DNA from: Streptomyces atratus | GTDB taxonomy: Bacteria; Actinomycetota; Actinomycetes; Streptomycetales; Streptomycetaceae | Length of the DNA stretch: 64,000 nt | Direction of reading: 5' to 3' | Assembly: GCF_014648655.1 (NCBI RefSeq) | Contig: NZ_BMRN01000003.1 | Span: 124,001-188,000, forward strand | Shown here: positions 62,333-64,000 of the stretch, piece by piece | Layout of the letters: each line of letters starts with the position of its first letter | How positions within the stretch are numbered: the stretch's first letter is position 1 | The notes under the pieces: generated by a model | Told to the model about the DNA's origin: nothing | The model's database searches: none | The model's input: the letters and a program-made list of their open reading frames with translations, nothing else | Position numbers and translations under genes: made by a program

Positions 62333-63316
62333 ATGACAGAGCCTGGGACCGTGACCGAGCCGAGGGCGGTGAGCGCCCCCGGGGCCGTGATCGAGACACG
62401 GGGCCTCACCAAGCGGTACCGCGGCGGCCAACTCGCTGTCGACGGCCTCGACCTCAGTGTCCCCGGTGGCAGTGTCTTCGGATTCCTCGGCCCCAACGGC
62501 TCGGGGAAGACCACGACCATCCGGATGCTGATGGGTCTGATCGACCCGACGTCCGGCACCGCGCAGGTCCTCGGCCACCCCATGCCGGGCGCGGCCCGCG
62601 CCGTACTCCCGCAGGTCGGAGCCCTGATCGAGGGGCCCGCCCTGTACGGCTTCCTGAGCGGCCGGGACAATCTGCTGCGCTACGACTCCGCCGACCCGAC
62701 CGCCGATCCGCGCACCCGGCGGGACCGGGTCGGGCAGGCCCTGGACCGGGTCGGGCTCGCCGCGGCGGCCGGCAAGAAGGCCAAGGCGTACTCGCTCGGC
62801 ATGAAGCAGCGCCTCGGTCTCGCCGCCGCCCTGCTCCAGCCGCGCCGCCTGCTCGTCCTGGACGAGCCGACGAACGGCCTGGACCCGCAGGGCATGCGCG
62901 AGATCCGTGCCCTGGTCAGAGAACTGGCGGCGGAGGGCACCACCGTCTTCCTCTCCTCCCACCTCCTCGACGAGATCGAGCAGGTCTGCACACACGCCGC
63001 GGTGATGGCCAGGGGCCGGCTGATCACCCAGGGCCCGGTCGCGGATCTGGCGGCCGGGGCGCGCGGCCGGCTGGCCGTCACCACCCCCGACCCGGGTGAA
63101 GCCGCCCGCGTCCTCAAGGAGTTGGGCGTCACCGGTATCACGGTCGACGGCGACCGGGTGAGCGCCGAGGCCCCGCCGGGCGACGTCGAACTCGCGGACC
63201 TCAGCGCGGCGCTGGTGCACGCCGGCGTGCGCCTGCGGTCCTTCGGCGTCGAACGGGCCTCGTTGGAGGACGCCTTTGTCGCACTCACCGGAGAGGGTTT
63301 CGATGTCGCAGGCTGA
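62333..63316 (+). CDS. ABC exporter ATP-binding protein
   Basis: The 327-residue ATPase has Walker A GPNGSGKTT (near residue 60), the signature YSLGMKQRLGLAAAL, Walker B RLLVLDEPTNGLDP and the H-loop FLSSHLLDE. The C-terminal part is that of the DrrA/CcmA-like exporter group. The first 20 residues are polar. The ATG at 62333 has GGGGGAG seven bases before it. Its end overlaps the permease start by 14 bases. Substrate unknown; drugs, lipids or peptides are possible. Confidence 0.95.
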   Translation: MTEPGTVTEPRAVSAPGAVIETRGLTKRYRGGQLAVDGLDLSVPGGSVFGFLGPNGSGKTTTIRMLMGLIDPTSGTAQVLGHPMPGAARAVLPQVGALIEGPALYGFLSGRDNLLRYDSADPTADPRTRRDRVGQALDRVGLAAAAGKKAKAYSLGMKQRLGLAAALLQPRRLLVLDEPTNGLDPQGMREIRALVRELAAEGTTVFLSSHLLDEIEQVCTHAAVMARGRLITQGPVADLAAGARGRLAVTTPDPGEAARVLKELGVTGITVDGDRVSAEAPPGDVELADLSAALVHAGVRLRSFGVERASLEDAFVALTGEGFDVAG

Positions 63317-64000
63317 AGCCGGAATCGTAGGGGCGGGCACGGCGCGCAATCCGCTGTGGACCTTCGGAATCCTCCGCTCCGAACTGGCCACCACACTCCG
63401 CCGCTGGCGCACCCTCGCACTGCTCGGAGTGCTGGCCGCCGTTCCCGTGCTGATCGGGATCGCGGTGAAGATCGAGACGAATCACGGTTCCTCGCCCGGA
63501 CCGGGCGGTGGCGGGGGAGGCCCGGCTTTCCTCTCCCAGGTCACCAACAACGGCCTGTTCCTGGTCTTCGCGGCCCTGGCCGTGACGCTCCCGGTCTTCC
63601 TCCCGATGGCCGTCGGGGTCGTCGCGGGCGACTCGATCGCGGGCGAGGCCAACGCCGGCACCCTGCGCTATCTGCTGGTCGCCCCCGCGGGCCGGACCCG
63701 GCTGCTGCTGACGAAGTACGCCTCCGTCCTCACGTTCTGTCTGGTCGCGACCCTGGTCGTGGCCCTCTCGGCGCTTGCCGTGGGCGCGCTGCTGTTCCCG
63801 GTGGGCGAGGTCACCACCATCTCGGGGACCCGGATCGGGTTCGGTGAAGGGCTGCTGCGGGCCGGACTGATCGCGGTGGTGGTCGCGGCGTCACTGATCG
63901 GATTCGCGGCGATCGGCCTGTTCATCTCGACCCTCACCAGCAGCGGGATCGCGGCCATGGCCGCCACTGTCGGGATGCTGATCACCGTGCAGATCGTGGA
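63303..64000 (+). CDS. ABC exporter permease (3' end outside the window)
   Basis: The frame from the ATG at 63303 stays open to the right edge, giving 232 full codons. It shows an N-terminal stretch ending in NPLWTFGILRSELATTLRR, a first helix, a Gly-rich outer loop, and then further helices with the ABC2-type segment VVAGDSIAGEANAGTLRYLL followed by APAGRTRLLLTKY, the coupling region. This is the membrane partner of the ATPase encoded before it, with which it overlaps by 14 bases. No regulator is seen. Confidence 0.93.
   Translation, partial: MSQAEAGIVGAGTARNPLWTFGILRSELATTLRRWRTLALLGVLAAVPVLIGIAVKIETNHGSSPGPGGGGGGPAFLSQVTNNGLFLVFAALAVTLPVFLPMAVGVVAGDSIAGEANAGTLRYLLVAPAGRTRLLLTKYASVLTFCLVATLVVALSALAVGALLFPVGEVTTISGTRIGFGEGLLRAGLIAVVVAASLIGFAAIGLFISTLTSSGIAAMAATVGMLITVQIV

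Overview
The window is high-GC actinobacterial DNA, almost certainly from a Streptomyces. The evidence is third-position GC bias, frequent GTG starts, stop/start overlaps, XRE/DUF397 regulator pairs, WhiJ-type ATP-binding proteins, a futalosine-pathway menaquinone gene and a rare TTA codon. The gene order mqnC - menG - reductase - NlpC/P60 - nuoA-N - recQ - polyprenyl synthase agrees with what I recall of the Streptomyces coelicolor core chromosome.

Layout. 1-1440: end of a receptor-type Ser/Thr kinase. 1513-8158: menaquinone genes mqnC and menG, interrupted by a small amidohydrolase-like gene, a sigma factor / membrane protein / metallopeptidase operon, a decayed second copy of the amidohydrolase 3' end and a second DUF3152 metallopeptidase gene. 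8266-12588: zinc-ribbon membrane protein, GNAT acetyltransferase and a menaquinone-type prenyl reductase. 12773-16354: penicillin-binding protein divergent from a LysR / serine-hydrolase pair. 16483-21463: TagO/WecA-like transferase with an orphan partner, XRE/DUF397 pair, ATP-binding anti-sigma-like gene, TetR/monooxygenase pair and pseudogene debris. 21538-27726: membrane acyltransferase, Ser/Thr kinase with a beta-propeller sensor, TTA-containing MFS exporter and secreted NlpC/P60 hydrolase.

28488-44475 is a complete 14-gene nuoA-N operon for respiratory complex I, with a likely Rex operator upstream. Then come recQ, a Uma2 nuclease-like protein, fumarylacetoacetase, a peptide transporter with a CocE-type hydrolase, and a polyprenyl diphosphate synthase. 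53961-60516 is a DeoR-controlled catabolic operon (permease, FGGY kinase, two FAD oxidoreductases). The window ends with a LolA-like secreted protein and an ABC exporter cut by the right edge.

Many genes serve one purpose: mqnC, menG, the prenyl reductase and the polyprenyl synthase make or modify menaquinone, which NuoA-N reduces. Between these core genes lie accessory insertions. Two leave partial gene copies beside them: 5933-6031 is an amidohydrolase tail, and 21190-21463 is an ATP-binding gene fused to a TetR tail. The most interesting candidate system is the sigma factor operon at 4366-5799 plus the gene at 6593-7321. Both DUF3152 proteins carry a full metzincin zinc motif, and both transcription units have the same AACC-N19-CAGTACA promoter-like element.
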